Origin: Glycine soja
Lineage: Eukaryota; Streptophyta; Magnoliopsida; Fabales; Fabaceae
Reading direction: 5' to 3'
Length of the DNA stretch: 64,000 bases
Assembly (NCBI RefSeq): GCF_004193775.1
Contig: NC_041010.1
Span: 496,001-560,000 of the forward strand
The notes beneath the pieces are model-generated. The model had not been told where the DNA came from, made no database searches, and worked only from the letters and a program-made list of their open reading frames with translations. The stretch's first letter is position 1, and each line of letters opens with the position of its first letter. The translations under genes and the position numbers were made by a program. Shown here piece by piece: positions 59,360-64,000 of the stretch.

Positions 59360-61995
59360 TATAATTGTAATTACACCATCAGATATAGTTTGAATTTCAT
59401 TGCACCATAAAAGCTAGAACATAGTAATTGTGAATTATATGTCTTTATTTTTAAGAGTTGGGTCCAATAATAAAATTGTGCGTGAGTAAAAATATATATT
59501 ATTAATTTGTGAATAATATAGAATTATTTTAATTTTAATTACTTAAATAAATTTTACTGGTTATTTTTATTTTAGTTCTCTTAAAATGAATTTTCTTACT
59601 GCACTTTTAAAATAGTTTTATTTTATTTGTTCAAATTCTGATTAAAAGAAATGTTCACATTTAAGGTTGGATCTACCTTATTAGAATTGTTTTTAATTCT
59701 TTGAAAAAATAAAATATTGTTTATGAATAAAATTATATGTGAGAGAAAAAAAACTATTTACATTCCCATTATATTATTTTCAATTTCTAACATCAAAAAG
59801 TCATTATTGTTAAATGATTACATAACTAACAAAATTTAAGATCTTTCATTTTTATAATTATTTTAAAATTGTATTTTAAATAATTATAGTAATTAATTAG
59901 AAATGTAAAAAAATATTAAAAAAAACAAACTATCTAATGATTAACAAGTCATAGATCAAAACTAAATATTTGACTATTTGTAATTATTTAGTAGGTTTAT
60001 AAGGCCCAAAGTTATAGGACCTTTGTTGGGCCCAGTATTGTAAAGTCCATGCAGATAACATGGAAAACTGCTCATTTCTTTGATCGCTTCTGGCTATATA
60101 TATATATATATATATATATTTTAATCCGGCTATAACTTATAACGACAGTAGAAACAAAACCATGAAATACTACAACTTTCAAAACAAAAACAAAAACTCT
60201 TTAAACTACAGACTCGTATTGAAACCATGTTTAAACGAAAAGATTGAATGAAAAAATGACGAAGACAATGGTAGAGTTTGGGACCTTGCAAGATGGTTTT
60301 ATATTACGGGCCACATGCACTTTGCCTCAAAAGTGTCGTTGCTTCCTCAAATTGTTATTTTTAAGTTTTCAGCACTTCGAGTTCGTTCAGTTTACACGTG
60401 AGTCTTAGCTTCCCTTGCTAAGCCAAGAACCAAAGATTTGAAGCTTTGAATCTGGACGAGGGCTCTGAGGACAAATAAAGAAAATCTATACCTCCGACAC
60501 TATACTTGTCCAATCCAATATCCAATGAACTTACAAACTAAATATGTATGCCCATGTGTGTTTGAAGCTCCTACTTATGTGATAAATACGCACTGATTAA
60601 AATAGAGTTTATTTTATACAACAAAAAAATTGTGATTTCATCTTTTAAAACGTTGGAAAAACCGTATATAGGTTTTGTCAAAAAAGCTACTTTCGGCACC
60701 TGACCTCGATTTTATTTATACTCTCGATATTTATAAGTTATTATAAAATTTAATTAATTCAAATTAAGCTTGATAAATTTGTGTTCTAGAAAAATAGACG
60801 CAAGCAATAAAATCCAATTAAATACAGGAAAAGAAAAAGAGTCGAAAAATTGGTTGGTAAAACAGTGAATTCCTTCCATTAAAAAAATCAGCCAAAGGAA
60901 AATGAGTTGTTTTAGCCTTTGACTATTTAAGAATTAGTGAAATTGGTGTCTCGAATGTGAATTTCGATAATTTTTTAGTGTTAGTTAAATAGAAAGGTCA
61001 ACTGGATGTGAATGTGGATAAGATCAATTCGACTTTGTAGTATTAGTTGAATGTGTGAATAGCTAATTCAAAAACTAAAAATGATTTCTCCTGATTCTAT
61101 AAGCTTTTTTTCTTCTTCAAATAACGTGGGAAAAAATGTTTTCTTGTCAAAAGAAAGAACAACAATGTACTTTTTGTACAATAAAGTGACATTATCCTCT
61201 TCTACACATTGATAGTACAAGAAAAGGAAGATAAATGAGAAGTTTTCTCTTATTAAAGTGACTAATTGGTGAAAGACATTTAATGTTGCATTTAATACCT
61301 AACAAACACTTCTCTTTGTTGAAGACGAAAGATAAAGAAAGACGCCATAAAATCCTTATTGATAATCTTTTAAGGGATGTTTATAAATAACAAAGTGCTT
61401 AGAGCTAAGAGAAAAACTTTTGATAAGCTTATTATCTTGTATCAAGACATTATCTTCTCTAAATGGTAAAACTCTGAGTGGACAGGACTTACACAAAAAC
61501 TTGTACTTTTGTTTGTAAGATAAACAATTTGTGAGTTCTACCTTATTTTTTTCTTAGTGGAAAGGTTGAAGCTTGAGGACTTTGTGTTCAAAGAATACCC
61601 AGTGTTTTGCTTGGAGAAACAAGTCAAAAAATACTCAATTGTTAAGCTTGAAAAGACTTGTTGAAAAGAAAAGAATACTTGTAACCTAATTCTGGTTATC
61701 TTGGTGTAAACTCAAAAATTGAATGTTGTCTTAAGGTGGAGATGAACTACTATAAAAAATATTTATGTTTTGATCTCTTTATTTGTCTATCTTATTTTAT
61801 GTTTTAAGACTATGTTTTTCTCTAAAATGTACTTATTTTATAAGTCTTAAACATTATGTTCAAAAGGCTCTTTCAGAACATTTACTAAAGCACATTTTTT
61901 TAAAACAAATCATTTTGTATTATGTTAAAATATAATTCAATCTAATGATAGGGTATTAATGATAAGGTACAAATAATCAATTTATATTTAATAGA
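59360..61995. other. AT-rich intergenic region
   Basis: No gene is supported. A TA tract lies at 60095-60119. The segment 61070-61760 has a composition reminiscent of LTR leader sequence ('cagtgttttgcttggagaaac', 'cttgtaacctaattctggtt') and may be a retrotransposon LTR remnant. I could not define ends. Confidence 0.5.
60095..60119. repeat. (TA)12 microsatellite
   Basis: Uninterrupted TA dinucleotides in intergenic DNA. Confidence 0.93.
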
Positions 61996-63111
61996 TTAAA
62001 ATATATTTTTCGTCCTTATAAATATTAAAAAGTTTGAAATTTGTCCCTTTGGTATCTTTTTCATCCTTGTAAAATTAAAATGTGTTGTTTTTTTGGTCTA
62101 AAACTAGGTTTGGACGAATTTGAGCTTACGTGACATTTTAAAACTTAAATTATAGACTAAAATATATTTTTCGTTCGTATAAATATTAAAATGTTCAAAA
62201 TTTATCTTTGTAAAATTTTGAGTCTTTTTTTCATTTTAAAAAATTAATTGAAATCTGATACTTTTTTGCTCGGACGTAAGTTTGGGTATCCGAACCTAGT
62301 GTAACTCTTTCATTGGTTTTATTAATAGTTATGAGAGTGGTGATTTCTGGGGGTTAAAAACTATCACAAAATGCAAAAATCCCCCCCCCCCCTCCCCCCG
62401 AATTTTTTTTGTAAATCCCTCTTTTTAAATAATTTTTTATCTTATTTTAAAATGTTTTGTTCAACTGTAATGGACAACGCCACCTTATTGACCATGTCAT
62501 CTTCTTCTTCTTTGAATTCCCCTTCCTTCCGAAAACTTAACACCTCCACTCTCAAACTCAATGTTACGAATATTAATTCCAATGTTCATCGAAATCAAAC
62601 ATCGCTGACAAACTCAACAATCCAACTTTTGAATTCACCTCCCTCTTGAATTAGCTTGGTGGACAAAGAAGATGAAGAAAGTTAGGAAATAAGGATTTTC
62701 AAATTTGTGGGCTTTTTTATGCATTTGTGGCCGTTTTTAACCCCAAAAATCATCCACTCTTATAGCTATCAATTGAATTAATGAAAGAGTGACACGTAGG
62801 TTCAGATACCTATACCCGGACCTATGTCCGGGTTAAAAAGTAACAAATTTTAATTTTTTGAAAACGAAAAAAAGACTCAAAATTTTATAGGGACAAATTT
62901 TGAACATTTCGATATTTAAAGGGAGAAAAACATACTTTAGCCTATAATTTAAATTTTAAAAAATGCATCATAAGCTCAAATTCATTCAAGCCTGACTCCG
63001 GATAAAAAAAATAACATAATTCAATTTTACAAGGATGAAAAATATATCAAAAAATTTTAGGAATAAATTTTAAAATTTTTAATATTTATAAGGACAAAAA
63101 ATATATTTTAA
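61996..63111. mobile_element. MULE-like non-autonomous element with long terminal inverted repeats
   Basis: The left arm (from 61996: TTAAAATATATTTTTCGTCC TTATAAATATT..) matches the reverse complement of the right arm (from 63111: TTAAAATATATTTTTTGTCC TTATAAATATT..) over about 350 bp. Shared blocks include GAATTTGAGCTTA, TTATAG.CTAAA.TAT.TTTT, AATGTTCAAAATTT, AAAATTTTGAGTCTTTTTTTC and CGAACCTA.GTG versus TGAACCTACGTG. Each arm contains an internal repeat of the AAAATAT.TTTTC motif about 165 bp apart. The core (about 62370-62730) holds a C-rich run at 62381-62399. It also holds a Ser/Thr/Asn-rich 92-codon frame (62371-62649) of unknown origin, possibly captured host sequence. No transposase is present. 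Confidence 0.75.
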
Positions 63112-64000
63112 GAATTTTAATAATAAAATGTTACAAATACCTCAAATCATCTTATATAAAATATATATTATTCGTCTGTCTCTCCTTTTGACTTTGACTC
63201 AAATTGACTTATAGCTGACATCCTAATATATTGAACCACAAAGAAATGTCATTAAAAAACCAATTTATTTCCAATACACCACAAGGTACCGGTGTGTGTT
63301 CACCATCTTTTGGGCACGCAAAGAAGTAACAAACAATGAGAGATAACATAACAATTTTCAAACTAATTAGCATTCGCTTTCGTAAGTTGAGAGTAAAATT
63401 GCAACTAGCACGTTGGGATCTCAAAAATTTATGCGGTTAAGGATGACAGTGAGGAACAAACAAATAGTAAAATATAAAACATGTTGTCCTATTACAAAGA
63501 CATATATGTTATGTTTATATATATAAAAAAAGACATATATGTTACTAAAAGAAATAAAATATCCACTTATCGAAAAAAGAAATACAATATCCAATCCAAT
63601 ATTATATAAACCAAAAAAACTCAATAATACTTCTTTCGCATTCAGAAGCTGAAAATGAAATTAGAACCATTAGTATCCTAGGATTCTCATTTTATGCGGT
63701 TAAGGAGGAAAGAGAGGGCAAGTGAAAAAAATGTCGTATTATACAACTGCAAAAACAAATAGTAGTATATTTCTAAAAGAAATAAAAAATCCAATCCAAT
63801 ATTATAATAAACAAGAAGTGTTCTGGATATTGAAACTCATTGCAGTAATTACACATTTAAAATTAAGTTTAATTCAAAGTATTAAGCAATTTTTTTTATT
63901 AAAAAGTATTTTTCTATTATTTATTATCCGAAAAGAATCACATTATTTTAAATCATTTTTATTATAATCAATTTTGTAAAATCACTTTAATCTAAAATGA
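63112..64000. repeat. Diverged tandem duplication in AT-rich window end
   Basis: ATGCGGTTAAGGATGACAGT at 63431 recurs as ATGCGGTTAAGGAGGAAAGA at 63694. Both are followed after some distance by AAAGAAATAAAA.ATCC and AATCCAATATTATA. The period is about 263 bp, giving two copies (63431-63693 and 63694 to about 63815, the second partial or internally deleted). No gene is supported in 63112-64000. Confidence 0.65.

Noticed and set aside
1..64000. CRISPR arrays, operons, riboswitches, rRNA or tRNA genes
   Set aside because: No regularly spaced short repeats, no polycistronic layout, no rRNA blocks and no convincing cloverleaf with T-loop and acceptor were seen; the window is eukaryotic nuclear DNA.

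Overview
This window is nuclear DNA from a flowering plant, almost certainly soybean (Glycine max) or a very close relative. The genes are split by AT-rich introns with GT-AG borders. The intergenic DNA is full of plant transposon debris. The gene at 19.1-25.9 kb encodes a 379-residue class I KNOX protein that I recognise as SBH1, the soybean SHOOT MERISTEMLESS-type homeobox protein. The species call rests on that memory-based match, not on a search.

Layout. (1) 1-3984, plus: the 3' part of a STRUBBELIG-RECEPTOR FAMILY (SRF6/7/8-type) receptor-like pseudokinase, with a LINE fragment in its last intron. (2) 6841-11363, minus: an organellar (predicted mitochondrial) ribosomal protein L4 gene of eight coding exons. 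It has a GC-AG intron and a TRIM retrotransposon in its last intron. (3) 13267-15780, minus: mitochondrial ribosomal protein L46 (Nudix-related), with a related LTR piece in one intron. (4) 19101-25858, minus: the SBH1/STM-like homeobox gene with a 4.35-kb second intron, and (5) its upstream region. (6) 27874-30426: a decayed but complete-ended hAT transposon. (7) 30.4-39.9 kb: long AT-rich intergenic DNA. (8) 39886-43182, minus: a p47-like UBX/SEP-domain (PUX3/4/5-type) CDC48 adaptor. (9) 43.2-48.8 kb: a fold-back element, diverged tandem repeats and a HARBI1-like transposase relic. (10) 49069-51605, plus: splicing factor SF3A subunit 1 (PRP21). (11) 53.4-54.5 kb: a probable non-autonomous TIR element. 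(12) 55966-59359, minus: an exon-by-exon relic of an AAA-ATPase gene interrupted by a truncated Ty1/copia element. (13) 62.0-63.1 kb: a MULE-like element with about 350-bp inverted arms.

The intact genes are housekeeping or developmental and do not form a pathway. The two adjacent, co-oriented mitochondrial ribosomal protein genes are the only functional pairing. I found no prokaryote-like system, CRISPR array, rRNA or clear tRNA. The less ordinary items are the inverted-repeat LTR of the copia fragment, the partly deleted AAA-ATPase with intact splice sites, the GC-AG intron, the in-frame retained-intron possibility in SF3A1, and the TRIM/LTR pieces shared by two neighbouring ribosomal protein genes.
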